Shown one piece after another: positions 17,801 through 26,226 of a DNA stretch of 64,000 bases (its first letter is position 1; the number at the start of each line of letters is the position of its first letter). The notes beneath the pieces were generated by a model that made no database searches, was not told the origin of the DNA, and saw only the letters and a list, made by a program, of their open reading frames with translations. The stretch is taken from NCBI GenBank assembly GCA_046594915.1, contig JBKJRC010000014.1, positions 62,001-126,000 on the forward strand. The letters run 5' to 3'. The position numbers and the translations under genes were made by a program. This DNA comes from Methylotenera_A sp046594915. Its GTDB lineage: Bacteria; Pseudomonadota; Gammaproteobacteria; Burkholderiales; Methylophilaceae.

Positions 17801-17927
17801 TTTTTTGCTGTGTTTGTATGCAGAACATCAGCGTTAAATTTGCTGACTTAAGCATTTACATACAACAACAATGCATCCGTTAATTTGCATCGTTAACTAA
17901 AATAACTCATTAAAAAAGGGAAACAAC

Positions 17928-18104
17928 ATGTCATCCATCATCGGTTTACTCATCCTGATATTAGATATATTCGCCATCATCAAAATCATTCAAAGTTCAG
18001 CTTCGGGCGGCGAAAAAATATTGTGGATTCTTGGCGTATTAATCTTCCCGGTTGTGGGTTTGATTGTATGGTATTTTGCTGGACCAGGTGGCAAAAAGGT
18101 TTAA
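17928..18104 (+). CDS. PLDc_N-type membrane miniprotein
   Basis: A 58-residue protein. It starts at ATG 17928 with AAAAAAGGG upstream. Two hydrophobic helices (about 4-20 and 32-50) flank a short loop with GEKILWILGVLIFPVVGLIVWYF, the pattern of the phospholipase D-nuclease N-terminal (PLDc_N) domain. Stand-alone copies of this domain are common and uncharacterised. No catalytic HKD motif is present, so it is not an enzyme by itself. It follows csbD after a terminator and precedes the GlcG-family gene by 53 bases. Confidence 0.85.
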   Translation: MSSIIGLLILILDIFAIIKIIQSSASGGEKILWILGVLIFPVVGLIVWYFAGPGGKKV

Positions 18105-18157
18105 TCGTAAGTCTTTCTTAAAAATCAACAGAATAAAAACTAATCTAGGAGATTGAG

Positions 18158-18592
18158 ATGCATGTTAGCTTTGAGCAAGCGCAACAAATTATTGATAAAG
18201 CGGTAGAAAAATCAGCACAAATCGGCGTTAAAATGTGTATCGCAGTGCTGGATTCTGGCGGTCATTTAAAAAGCTTTACCCGCATGGACGATGCCTGGGT
18301 TGGCAGTATCGACATCGCCATTAAAAAAGCAAAAACCGCCTGTTATTTTGCCATGCCGTCTGGCGAAATCGGCAAATTATCACAACCAGGCTCACCACTT
18401 TTTAGCATTGAGCATTCCAATGACGGCTTAATCACATTTCCTGGCGGCCTGCCAATTGTCGATAACGAAGGCATTTTAATCGGTGCGATTGGCGTGAGTG
18501 GCGATACGGTGGAAAATGATCATATCGTGGCGCAAGCGGGCGTGAAGGTTGCTGGCGTTTGCGATGTGCCTAAACATCCATGGCGTACTTAG
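18158..18592 (+). CDS. GlcG/HbpS family heme-binding-like protein
   Basis: Protein of 144 residues of the DUF336 (GlcG/HbpS) family. Signatures are IAVLDSGGHLKSFTRMDDAWVGSIDIAIKKAKTA, the central GGLPIVDNEGILIGAIGVSGDTVENDHIVAQAG and a conserved C-terminal A-G-V region. Streptomyces HbpS binds and degrades heme and senses redox stress; E. coli GlcG has no known activity. There is no signal peptide, so the protein is probably cytoplasmic. AGGAG lies seven bases before the ATG. Confidence 0.88.
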   Translation: MHVSFEQAQQIIDKAVEKSAQIGVKMCIAVLDSGGHLKSFTRMDDAWVGSIDIAIKKAKTACYFAMPSGEIGKLSQPGSPLFSIEHSNDGLITFPGGLPIVDNEGILIGAIGVSGDTVENDHIVAQAGVKVAGVCDVPKHPWRT

Positions 18593-18673
18593 ATTTACTT
18601 GCTTTTTAAATTTTGCTAGACTTTGCTGAGTTTGAGCGTCAACCTATTTAATCATTAATTTAAGCTAATAGTT

Positions 18674-18707
18674 AACAATAAAGCTGCATTTATCCAGCTT
18701 TATTGTT
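18674..18707. terminator. Terminator between the GlcG-family gene and dapB
   Basis: A 13-bp perfect stem AACAATAAAGCTG / CAGCTTTATTGTT (18674-18686 with 18695-18707) lies in the convergent gap, followed on the plus strand by TTG-rich sequence. It can serve both converging units. Confidence 0.8.
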
Positions 18708-18737
18708 TTGGACTTAACCACTTTTTTGATGCAAATT

Positions 18738-19562
18738 TTAACGCAGACTTAACACGTCTTGCATATCAAACAATCCAGTATTGTACGCATGTAAATATTT
18801 TGCCGCGCGCAAAGCACCTTGCGCAAAAGTCGCGCGACTACTGGCTTTATGCGTTAGCTCTACACGCTCACCGATACCTGCAAAAACGACAGTATGGTCG
18901 CCCACCACATCGCCACCGCGTAAAGTGGCAAAGCCAATTTTTCCCGCCTCGCGCTCGCCTGTAACGCCTTCGCGTGTATAAATAGCGCAATCTTTTAATG
19001 CAACGCCCAAACCTTGTGCAGCCGCTTCGCCCAGCCGCAATGCGGTGCCAGATGGTGCATCCACTTTATGCCGATGATGCATTTCCAATACTTCGATGTC
19101 ATAACCATCGTTGAGCACTTTTGCCGCTTGTTGAACCAAATTAATCAGCAACGTCACACCCACACTCATATTTGGCGCAAAAACGATGGCGATTTCTGTT
19201 GCGGCCGCTGCAATTAACGCTTTTTGCTCTGGGGTAAAACCTGTTGTACCAATTACGTGTTTTACATGCGCTTTTTTGCAAGCCTGCAAATACTGCAATG
19301 TCGCTTCTGGGCGGGTAAAATCAATCAGCACATCCGCATCTTGTAATGCCGCCTCAATATCAACGCTGATTTTTACGCCCGTATTTTGACCAAACTGCTC
19401 ACCCGCGTCGCGGCCAATTTGCGGGCTGTCAGCGCGATCTAGTGCGGCATGCAATTGCAATTTACTATCCGCAAAAATAGCTTCCAGTAGTGCAAGACCC
19501 ATCCTGCCAGTTACGCCAGCAATCACCACTTTAGTTTTGACGTCAATCATTTCTTTAATCAT
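18738..19562 (-). CDS. dapB: 4-hydroxy-tetrahydrodipicolinate reductase DapB
   Basis: NAD(P)H-dependent reductase of the diaminopimelate/lysine pathway. The 274 residues start with the dinucleotide fold (VVIAGVTGRMGLALLEAI), then DVLIDFTRPEATLQYL and the catalytic motif EMHHRHKVDAPSGTALRLGEA with the His and Lys typical of the family. The C-terminus ARFAQGALRAAKYLHA-like segment is standard. An in-frame ATG four codons downstream is an equally possible start. It lies 14 bases after bamE, implying one transcript. Confidence 0.96.
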   Translation of the reverse strand: MIKEMIDVKTKVVIAGVTGRMGLALLEAIFADSKLQLHAALDRADSPQIGRDAGEQFGQNTGVKISVDIEAALQDADVLIDFTRPEATLQYLQACKKAHVKHVIGTTGFTPEQKALIAAAATEIAIVFAPNMSVGVTLLINLVQQAAKVLNDGYDIEVLEMHHRHKVDAPSGTALRLGEAAAQGLGVALKDCAIYTREGVTGEREAGKIGFATLRGGDVVGDHTVVFAGIGERVELTHKASSRATFAQGALRAAKYLHAYNTGLFDMQDVLSLR

Positions 19563-19576
19563 CGGTAAATAGTTTT

Positions 19577-20518
19577 TTAAAAGCCAATCTTTTCTAGCAT
19601 GCGTTCAAAATATCCAGGCTCTTCTTCAGGCGGCAAATTTTCTTGTGTTTTATTTGTGTTAACTACTGGCTTTGCAGTCGCTTTAGAATCGTTTTGTGGC
19701 GCTGGTGTATTCTCTAATTCTTTAGTATGTAACTCTCGCTCCATTCTAAAAATAAAGCGATCTTCCTGATTAACCTCGCCTGGCGCTGGTGCAGGAGTTG
19801 TTTGCGCCTCAGGCGTTGGCGTCTGTTTAACCGTGTCAGCAGCAGGCGCAATTTCAATTGGTACCGCTAACATGGATGGCGCTTCGGTATCCGTTACCGC
19901 AGAATCTGTTACTGTATTATCTGTAGCGGCAGCTTCTGGCACAGTTTCAGGCACAACAACTGGTGAAGTTTGTTTTGATGATTCACTTGGTTTTGCTTTG
20001 GTTGTTGATTTAGGCTTAACTAGTTCTGCTGGCGCAACGGGCTTAACCACTTCTGTCTCTCTACTTTTCCAGAACTTCAGGTTCTCCAAAAGACCTTCTT
20101 TGGGTGCCGTTTTTTTTGCGTTGGCTGATTCTGTCGACAAAGTAACCGCACCTGTGTCTGCGCCTTGCGTACCTTGGGGCACCACATCGCCCCGTACACG
20201 GGATAGTAACTCTTTTTCAAAATCCAAAATCACCCGACGTTGCTCAATCACCTTGCCCGCTTGCCGCATCTGATAAAAATAATCCCAGCGATTGGTGTGA
20301 AAACTATCAATCACCAGCGGCGTACCCATAATAAACTTCACTTGCGATTTGGTCATACCAGGGCGCAATTGCAGTAACATTTTCGATGTCACCACATTAC
20401 CTTGCTGAATATCCAGTTTAAAAGGTTTAATCACAGGCACGCTAGAGCCGCAGCCAACAATGAATGTGCTAATGGCGATTAAAAATAGGAACAATAAACT
20501 GCGCATGGTTTTATGCAT
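19577..20518 (-). CDS. bamE: Outer membrane assembly lipoprotein BamE with long C-terminal extension
   Basis: Lipoprotein subunit of the Bam complex that inserts beta-barrels into the outer membrane. The signal peptide (MRSLLFLFLIAISTFIVGC) has the acylated Cys in IVGC. The SmpA/OmlA fold covers roughly residues 38-110, with MLLQLRPGMTKSQVKFIMGTPLVIDSFHTNRWDYFY. E. coli BamE has about 113 residues, whereas this protein has 313. The extra 200 residues are rich in P, T, A, E and K, of low complexity, and end in YFERMLEKIGF. Divergent from fur, another widely conserved arrangement. Confidence 0.93.
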   Translation of the reverse strand: MHKTMRSLLFLFLIAISTFIVGCGSSVPVIKPFKLDIQQGNVVTSKMLLQLRPGMTKSQVKFIMGTPLVIDSFHTNRWDYFYQMRQAGKVIEQRRVILDFEKELLSRVRGDVVPQGTQGADTGAVTLSTESANAKKTAPKEGLLENLKFWKSRETEVVKPVAPAELVKPKSTTKAKPSESSKQTSPVVVPETVPEAAATDNTVTDSAVTDTEAPSMLAVPIEIAPAADTVKQTPTPEAQTTPAPAPGEVNQEDRFIFRMERELHTKELENTPAPQNDSKATAKPVVNTNKTQENLPPEEEPGYFERMLEKIGF

Positions 20519-20614
20519 GGGTAAAGACTTATTACTAAATTGGCGTTAATATACCACGATGGCCAACAGCCTAAAACACCAAATTTTCATCTTACCAATA
20601 TTGAGTACCTAATC

Positions 20615-21040
20615 ATGCACGATCAAAAAGACTTAAGAAACGCTGGATTAAAAGCAACCTTGCCACGTTTAAAAATTTTAGAGCTGTTTGAAAAAAGCAA
20701 AGAACGGCATTTATCCGCAGAAGATGTGTATAAAATATTAATCACCACGGGTGAAGATGTTGGTTTAGCGACCGTCTATCGTGTGCTGACTCAGTTCGAA
20801 GAAGCGGGCTTGTTGTCACGTCATCATTTTGAAAGCGGCAAGGCGGTTTTCGAGATCAATGAAGGCACGCATCACGATCATATCGTGTGCGTTAAATGCG
20901 GGCGCGTTGAAGAGTTTTACGATGAGGAAATTGAGAAGCGTCAGCAGCAAGCAGCTGAATCGCGCGGCTTTAAAATGCAGGAACATTCACTAATGATTTA
21001 TGGCATTTGCGCACAACAGCCTTGCGGCAAAAAAAAATAA
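20615..21040 (+). CDS. fur: Ferric uptake regulator Fur
   Basis: Iron-responsive repressor of 141 residues. The N-terminal winged helix (LKATLPRLKILELFEKSKERHLSAEDVYKIL, then GLATVYRVLTQFEEAGLLSRHHFE) is followed by the dimerisation domain with metal sites in THHDHIVCVKCGRVEEFYDEEIE. The usual second CxxC pair is represented by a C-terminal CAQQPCGKKK. The ATG at 20615 gives the normal start MHDQKDLRNAGLKATLPR; the frame is open 75 bases further upstream, but only via TTG. It diverges from bamE across about 96 bases. Confidence 0.95.
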   Translation: MHDQKDLRNAGLKATLPRLKILELFEKSKERHLSAEDVYKILITTGEDVGLATVYRVLTQFEEAGLLSRHHFESGKAVFEINEGTHHDHIVCVKCGRVEEFYDEEIEKRQQQAAESRGFKMQEHSLMIYGICAQQPCGKKK

Positions 21041-21117
21041 ATAATCCCTCTGCTTGAGCTGTAAATACGCTTGTCAGTCGATTTAACGGTAGACGCGTTG
21101 CATATTAGATTAGTACT

Positions 21118-21168
21118 TATTAAAACAGTATTTGTTAAACCAGTGCTTTAATTAAACCAGTACTTTAA
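21118..21168. repeat. Three tandem 15-17 bp repeats upstream of the M48 protease gene
   Basis: TTAAACCAGTGCTTTAA (21135-21151) and TTAAACCAGTACTTTAA (21152-21168) are adjacent and differ at one base; TTAAAACAGTATTTG (21120-21134) is a third, degraded copy. Each unit is itself a partial inverted repeat (TTAAA-N7-TTTAA). They end about 28 bases before the start codon, in the position of a promoter or operator. Confidence 0.75.
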
Positions 21169-21196
21169 TTAGATGATTACTTTGGAGTACATTACG

Positions 21197-22753
21197 ATGA
21201 AAAAATATGCATCGCTAGCAATAGCGCTGGTAATCAGTCTAAGTATTTCTGCCTGCGGCACCAATCCTGTTACCAAGAAAAAAGAGTTTCAATTCGTCTC
21301 GCAAGAGAAAGAAATTGCGATTGGCAAAGAAAATTACTCGCCTGCGCGCCAATCGCAAGGCGGAGACTACATTGTCGACCCCGAATTAACCGCGTATGTG
21401 CAGGATATTGGCAAACGCTTAGGCGCGGTTTCTGATCGACCAGAATTACCGTACGAATTTGTGGTATTAAACGACTCCGTACCCAATGCCTGGGCAATGC
21501 CAGGTGGCAAAATCGCCTTTAACCGTGGTTTATTATATGAATTAAATAACGAGGCAGAACTAGCAGCGGTAATGGGTCACGAAATTGTGCACGCCGCCGC
21601 ACGCCACGGTGCAAAAAGTATGGAACGCGGTATCTTGTTGCAAGGCGCGATGATTGCCGTCGGTATTGGTGCGCAAAACAGCAACTATGGCAACTTAATC
21701 GTAGGCGGCTCGCAGCTTGGTGCGCAGCTGGCTACTAGTAAATATGGACGCGATGCAGAATCGGAAGCTGATTTATATGGCATGCAATACATGAAAAAAG
21801 CGGGTTACGACCCAACCGCAGCAGTTACCTTGCAAGAAACTTTTGTACGATTGAGCAAAGACCGTAAAAGTGATTTTATTACTGGTTTATTTGCCAGCCA
21901 TCCGCCTTCGCAGGAACGTGTGGATGCCAACAAAGCCACACTGACCAAAATAGGCGCAGGTGGTAATCTGGGCAAAGAAATGTATGCGCAAAAAGTGGGC
22001 AAAGTTAAAACCACGCAAGCCGCTTACAAAGCCTATGACGATGGCGTAAAAGCACTCGCCAAAAAAGATATTGTCACCGCCACTAAATTGGCGCAGCAAG
22101 CGATTGCGGGCGAGCCGCGCGAAGCCAGGTTTCAAGAGCTATTGGGCGACATTGCGTTAACAGAAAAGAAATCTCAGGAAGCACTTAACTATTACGATAA
22201 AGCCATTAAATTGCAGCCCGATTATTTTAAGCCGCACGTACAAAGCGGCATTGCGCTGTTTAATATGGGTAAAAAAAATGAAGCCGAGCTTTACTTAAAG
22301 CGCGCCAATGAATTATTACCGACCGCACCAGGCCACGCGCTATTAGGGCAAATTGCAGAACAGCGCGGCCAAACCGATGTGGCATTGCAACATTATCAAA
22401 TGGCAGCAAGTTCTAATTCAGATATTGGCAAAGAAGCAGGCGCCCGTGCCATGCGTATTGATTTACCGCGCAATCCGGCGAAATATATCCAATCTGGCGT
22501 ACAAGCGGACAATACGGGTAATTTATATGCGGTGGTACAAAATCCTACCTCAGTGCCTATTGGTCGCGTACAAGTGCGCGTGGTGAAATACGATGCACAA
22601 GCAGGTCGTGCGGTTGGTCAAAGTCAAGCCATGATTATTAATGGCGTTGCGCCAGGCAAGCAAAATAAAATTACCATTGGTGAACGCATTCAAGCAGCAC
22701 AAGAAGTGAATTTATATAAAGTGGTGGTTGAAGCCGCCGAATTAGCAAAATAA
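21197..22753 (+). CDS. M48-family metalloprotease lipoprotein with C-terminal TPRs
   Basis: Periplasmic zinc protease resembling LoiP/BepA, which handle outer-membrane protein quality control. From the chosen ATG the signal peptide is MKKYASLAIALVISLSISAC, with lipobox Cys at 20. The zinc motif HEIVHAAARHGA is near residue 127, and the downstream Glu ligand is in DAESEADLYGMQYM. The C-terminal half has two or three tetratricopeptide repeats (AREARFQELLGDIALTEKK, ALNYYDKAIKLQPDYFKPH, AELYLKRANELLPTAPG). GGAG lies nine bases before the ATG. Length 518 residues. Tandem repeats lie in its promoter region. Confidence 0.9.
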   Translation: MKKYASLAIALVISLSISACGTNPVTKKKEFQFVSQEKEIAIGKENYSPARQSQGGDYIVDPELTAYVQDIGKRLGAVSDRPELPYEFVVLNDSVPNAWAMPGGKIAFNRGLLYELNNEAELAAVMGHEIVHAAARHGAKSMERGILLQGAMIAVGIGAQNSNYGNLIVGGSQLGAQLATSKYGRDAESEADLYGMQYMKKAGYDPTAAVTLQETFVRLSKDRKSDFITGLFASHPPSQERVDANKATLTKIGAGGNLGKEMYAQKVGKVKTTQAAYKAYDDGVKALAKKDIVTATKLAQQAIAGEPREARFQELLGDIALTEKKSQEALNYYDKAIKLQPDYFKPHVQSGIALFNMGKKNEAELYLKRANELLPTAPGHALLGQIAEQRGQTDVALQHYQMAASSNSDIGKEAGARAMRIDLPRNPAKYIQSGVQADNTGNLYAVVQNPTSVPIGRVQVRVVKYDAQAGRAVGQSQAMIINGVAPGKQNKITIGERIQAAQEVNLYKVVVEAAELAK

Positions 22754-23053
22754 CACCGCTTACATTTAGGGTAATAAAAATAATGAACAAATAGATTGAG
22801 TGTGCATAATATAATTTATACTCAATTTAACAACCTGCCTGAATACAACATTTGGTTCTTATGTACTTTGACGAAGGCGACAAAATCAAATTTCAGCTTG
22901 TACCCAACCTTTGATATTCGGGCAATGGTTAGCTGTTAATATGCCCAATCCATCTATCAAGCGTTACATGCTAAATCGCGCCCCTTATGATACAAATTGG
23001 GCTGATATACATTGGGCGTCACAAGACACATTTGATTAGCGCTACTACTTTAC
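22754..23053. other. Non-coding spacer with possible gene remnants
   Basis: A 300-base gap with no convincing gene. A 17-codon frame begins at 22861 (MYFDEGDKIKFQLV) and a 32-codon frame begins at 22941 (MPNPSIKRYMLNRAPYDTNW). The second frame is open back to 22872. They could be pieces of one decayed gene joined by a frameshift, but I do not recognise a family. No terminator of standard form follows the M48 gene. Confidence 0.35.
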
Positions 23054-23905
23054 ATGTCAAAAGCACGCCTCATTGCACTGACCTTGCTAGCCATGATTGC
23101 CTTTGCGGGTAATTCACTGCTCTGTAGGCTGGCACTTAAACACAGCAGTATAGATGCAGCCAGCTTCACGACGATTCGATTGCTTTCGGGATCTGTGATG
23201 CTTTTGATGCTGCTACGAATAAGAGGTGGCGCGCACAGCGGCAAGGGCAATTGGTGGTCAGCATTGCTACTGTTTGTTTATGCAGCGGGATTTTCTTTCG
23301 CTTATGTGACCTTGCCCACAGCAATTGGGGCGCTACTGCTTTTTGCGGCTGTTCAGGCAACAATGATCAGTTATGTCACTTGGGCTGGCGAACGGTTGTT
23401 GGGGCTAAGACTTGCAGGCCTTCTGCTCGCTTTGGGAGGGCTTGCCGGTCTATTGCTACCAAGTCTCTCGACACCACCACTTTACGAATCCCTATTGATG
23501 CTGGCTGCTGGTGTCGCATGGGGGGCTTATTCTATTCGCGGGAAAGGCACAGGCGACCCCACTAAGGTTACAGCAGGTAATTTCATGCGCGCAACTCTTA
23601 TCACCGCAGCGTTGAGTGCGCTCATGTGGAGCGACATCTCTATGGATAACGCAGGGTTTTGGTATGCAGTTTCGTCGGGCGCATTGGCTTCCGGAATAGG
23701 CTATGCCATTTGGTATACCGTATTACCTGCGTTAAGTGTCGCCAACGCGGCATCAGTGCAGCTAAGCGTTCCGGTCATCGCAGCGTTGGCTGGTCTTGTT
23801 TTTCTCGGTGAAACCATCAGCCTGCGCTTAGCTTTGGCCTCGGTGGCGATTCTTGGTGGAATCGCGCTGGTAATCCTAAATAAAGAACATCCTAAGGCAA
23901 CCTAA
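23054..23905 (+). CDS. EamA/DMT-family transporter
   Basis: Inner-membrane transporter of 283 residues with about ten helices in two EamA repeats: LTLLAMIAFAGNSLLCRLAL and RLLSGSVMLLMLLR in the first; AAGVAWGAYSIRGKG, LPALSVANAASVQLSVPVIAALAGLVFLGE in the second. DMT relatives export metabolites or amino acids; the substrate cannot be inferred. No ribosome site is visible before the ATG. One sampled line inside the gene (23401-23460) has 36 of 60 G+C, against 20 of 60 in a recN line (25021-25080). Flanking remnants also suggest acquired DNA. Confidence 0.88.
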   Translation: MSKARLIALTLLAMIAFAGNSLLCRLALKHSSIDAASFTTIRLLSGSVMLLMLLRIRGGAHSGKGNWWSALLLFVYAAGFSFAYVTLPTAIGALLLFAAVQATMISYVTWAGERLLGLRLAGLLLALGGLAGLLLPSLSTPPLYESLLMLAAGVAWGAYSIRGKGTGDPTKVTAGNFMRATLITAALSALMWSDISMDNAGFWYAVSSGALASGIGYAIWYTVLPALSVANAASVQLSVPVIAALAGLVFLGETISLRLALASVAILGGIALVILNKEHPKAT

Positions 23906-24197
23906 TCTGTCCCTTAACAAAAACGTAAGTGATAGAGGCCACTTGAAATTGCTATTATCGTCTTGGGTGGCACTTTTAAAAATCGCCCATTGAGCAATGC
24001 ATAACTGATAGTTATTTAACTATCATCCATCCTAATATAACGGAACACATGAGCACAACTTGCCATAGTTCAGAGGTTAGCCCATTTAAAAGCGAAGAAA
24101 CCATGCAAATAAGCTATCTTCAATCTACCCATTACTTAGCATTTTTTGCGTGAATGAACGCTTCGTCTGCATAAGCAGACGAGCTGATTCAATTTGA
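23906..24197. other. Non-coding spacer with two perfect hairpins
   Basis: No supported gene. Two small inverted repeats stand out: GATAGTT-ATTT-AACTATC (24007-24024) and CGTCTGC-ATAA-GCAGACG (24164-24181). Neither is followed by a T tract, so they are not ordinary terminators. A 35-codon frame at 24050-24154 has no recognisable product. Confidence 0.4.
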
Positions 24198-24482
24198 AAT
24201 AAAGGAGAACCAGCTTATTTTGTGAATAAAGTGCAAAACTCAGAACTGACACTAAAACGTGGGGTTACTGACCAATTAGAGATGCATACACTGGGTCACC
24301 CTTTATGGATTAAAACCAACATTAGCGCTGGCAAAAATAACGCCTACGCAAGCGGCATTAACGGCAACGGAGCTGACCGTGGCAAGATTACACTCGTGGT
24401 GCCTGTCGATGCACCTGCGGTTTTGTTTTATAACTGCCAATACCATATTGTGATAAACGTCAAAATCAATATTATTGATTAA
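24198..24482 (+). pseudogene. Cupredoxin-domain protein remnant
   Basis: The readable part LTLKRGVTDQLEMHTLGHPLWIKT ... KITLVVPVDAPAVLFYNCQYH matches the second half of a blue-copper (cupredoxin) domain of the type with HPFWIKT and CQFHxxM. Three signs of decay are visible. The homologous stretch (KGEPAYFVN) extends upstream of the only start-like codon (GTG 24222) and hits an in-frame TGA at 24195. No signal peptide can be read. The expected axial Met of CxxHxxM is Ile (CQYHIVI). AAAGGAG at 24201-24207 looks like a ribosome site for the GTG but falls inside the domain remnant. A translated 86-residue fragment remains possible. Confidence 0.6.
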
Positions 24483-24487
24483 TTAAG

Positions 24488-26182
24488 TTAAATCTTTAGC
24501 ATCTCTGTTGCATGCTGACGTGTTGTTTCGGTAATTTGAATCCCACCCAACATTCGCGCGATTTCTTCTATGCGCTCATTAGCACTTAATATTTGAATTC
24601 GACTTAAAGTGGCGCCATTTGTTTGGGCTTTGCTCACCTGCAAATGCTGCGCCGCAAGTGAGGCCACTTGGGGCAAATGCGTAATGACCAATACTTGGCG
24701 CTCTGCACCTAATTGTTTGAGTAACTGCCCAACCACCTCTGCCACGCCACCGCCGATGCCTACATCAACTTCATCAAAAATCATGCAATCTACATTTTTA
24801 GTATTGACGCTGCCTTGGCCTGCGCTTTGGCCTTCGCCAATAGAGCTTAAAGCTAAAGTCACATGCAGTGCCAAGCTGATGCGCGATAACTCACCGCCTG
24901 AAGCGATCTTATTTAATGGTCGCGGCTCAACGCCTGCGTGGCCTGCTACCATAAATTCTACTGTTTCTAAACCGTTCACTGACGGTTCACACATTTGTAA
25001 AAGCACTTCAAATTGGCCACCACTTAATGATAAACGCTGCATTTCTGCACTGATTTTTTGACTTAATTTTTTAGCTGCACGCAGACGTTGTTGGCTTAAA
25101 GTTTGAGCAGATATATGGTACGCAGTTAAGGCTTCCAACTCTTGTTTTGCCAGCGTCCCGTCATTGGCAAAACTTTCTAGCTCTGCCATGCGCATTTGAC
25201 AAGTGGCCAATAAATCGTCCAACTCTTCTGGCCGCGCACGATATTTGCGTGCAGCGTTATGCACGGCCTGAATACGATTTTCCACCTCAATTAACCTTGC
25301 CGGGTCTAATTCAGCTTTTTGTAAATAGCGGTTTAGCCCGCGGCTGGCTTCTTCCAATTGTATCAACGCAGAATCGACGCCATCAGCCGCCTCTTTTAAT
25401 TGCGCATCGAACTCGGTTAATGTGCCTAATTTTTGCTGTACCTGTGTCAGCATTGCGCTCACATTGACATCGTTTTCATCCAATAACGCAATGCAAGCCT
25501 CTAAACCCGTTAACAAACTAGCACCATTGGCCAGTCGATGGTGTTCAAGTTGAATGTCTTGCCAATCGTCTAAGCTAAAATTCAGTTGCTGTAACTCGCG
25601 CGTTTTGTCGCGTAACTCAGCCAATTCATTGGCATAAACCGCTGCATTTTTTTCTACTTTTAGGCGTTGCACCTTCAAGCCATGCCAGGTTTTATAATGC
25701 TTAGCCACTTGGTTGGCCAACTCTGAACTAAACGCAAAGTCATCTAAAATTTGCCTTTGCATGCTTGGTTTAAGCAAGGAATGATGCGCATTTTGGCTGT
25801 AAATATCCACCAAAAACTCACCCAACTCTTTCATTTGATTAATCGTGGCTGAAGCACCATTAATAAACCCGCGGCTACGACCATCGGCATATATCACCCG
25901 TCGCAGCATTAATGCATCATCAACTGCAATTTCATTTTCACTTAACCAGTTTTTTGCAGCAATATTTTCAGCAATCGAAAAAGTCGCGCTGATATCGGCT
26001 TTATCGGTGTCTGCACGCGCAATCAAGCCGTCATTTCGCGCGCCTAGCGCTAGCGATAGCGCATCGATAAGAATAGATTTACCCGCACCCGTTTCGCCAG
26101 TAAGCGTGGTAAAGCCGCTTGCAAACTCTAAATCGAGCGTGTCTACAATAATAAAATCGCGAATGGAAAGTGCTTGTAACAT
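24488..26182 (-). CDS. recN: DNA repair protein RecN
   Basis: SMC-like ATPase acting in double-strand break repair. The 564 residues have an N-terminal Walker A in FTTLTGETGAGKSILIDAL, two long coiled-coil arms around residues 150-370, the signature motif NKIASGGELSRISLALHV and Walker B CMIFDEVDVGIGGGVAEVVG, ending with VLVITHLPQVASLAAQHL. It follows nadK by 44 bases on the same strand, a common pairing. It converges on the cupredoxin remnant, with five bases between stops and no terminator in the gap. Confidence 0.96.
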   Translation of the reverse strand: MLQALSIRDFIIVDTLDLEFASGFTTLTGETGAGKSILIDALSLALGARNDGLIARADTDKADISATFSIAENIAAKNWLSENEIAVDDALMLRRVIYADGRSRGFINGASATINQMKELGEFLVDIYSQNAHHSLLKPSMQRQILDDFAFSSELANQVAKHYKTWHGLKVQRLKVEKNAAVYANELAELRDKTRELQQLNFSLDDWQDIQLEHHRLANGASLLTGLEACIALLDENDVNVSAMLTQVQQKLGTLTEFDAQLKEAADGVDSALIQLEEASRGLNRYLQKAELDPARLIEVENRIQAVHNAARKYRARPEELDDLLATCQMRMAELESFANDGTLAKQELEALTAYHISAQTLSQQRLRAAKKLSQKISAEMQRLSLSGGQFEVLLQMCEPSVNGLETVEFMVAGHAGVEPRPLNKIASGGELSRISLALHVTLALSSIGEGQSAGQGSVNTKNVDCMIFDEVDVGIGGGVAEVVGQLLKQLGAERQVLVITHLPQVASLAAQHLQVSKAQTNGATLSRIQILSANERIEEIARMLGGIQITETTRQHATEMLKI

Positions 26183-26226
26183 AGGTTTAATAACTTAGAG
26201 TAATGTGTCTATTTTTAGCAAAAATA

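Noticed and set aside
19833..20273. Long plus-strand frame opposite bamE
   Set aside because: It is the complement of the low-complexity BamE tail. Its Thr/Ser/Val-rich product is what biased codon use on the other strand would give.
22861..23039. Two short frames as real small genes
   Set aside because: No ribosome sites, no family and no clear start. They are listed only as possible remnants.
24222..24482. Intact 86-residue gene starting at GTG
   Set aside because: Domain similarity continues upstream of the GTG and the copper site is damaged, so I treat it as a remnant.
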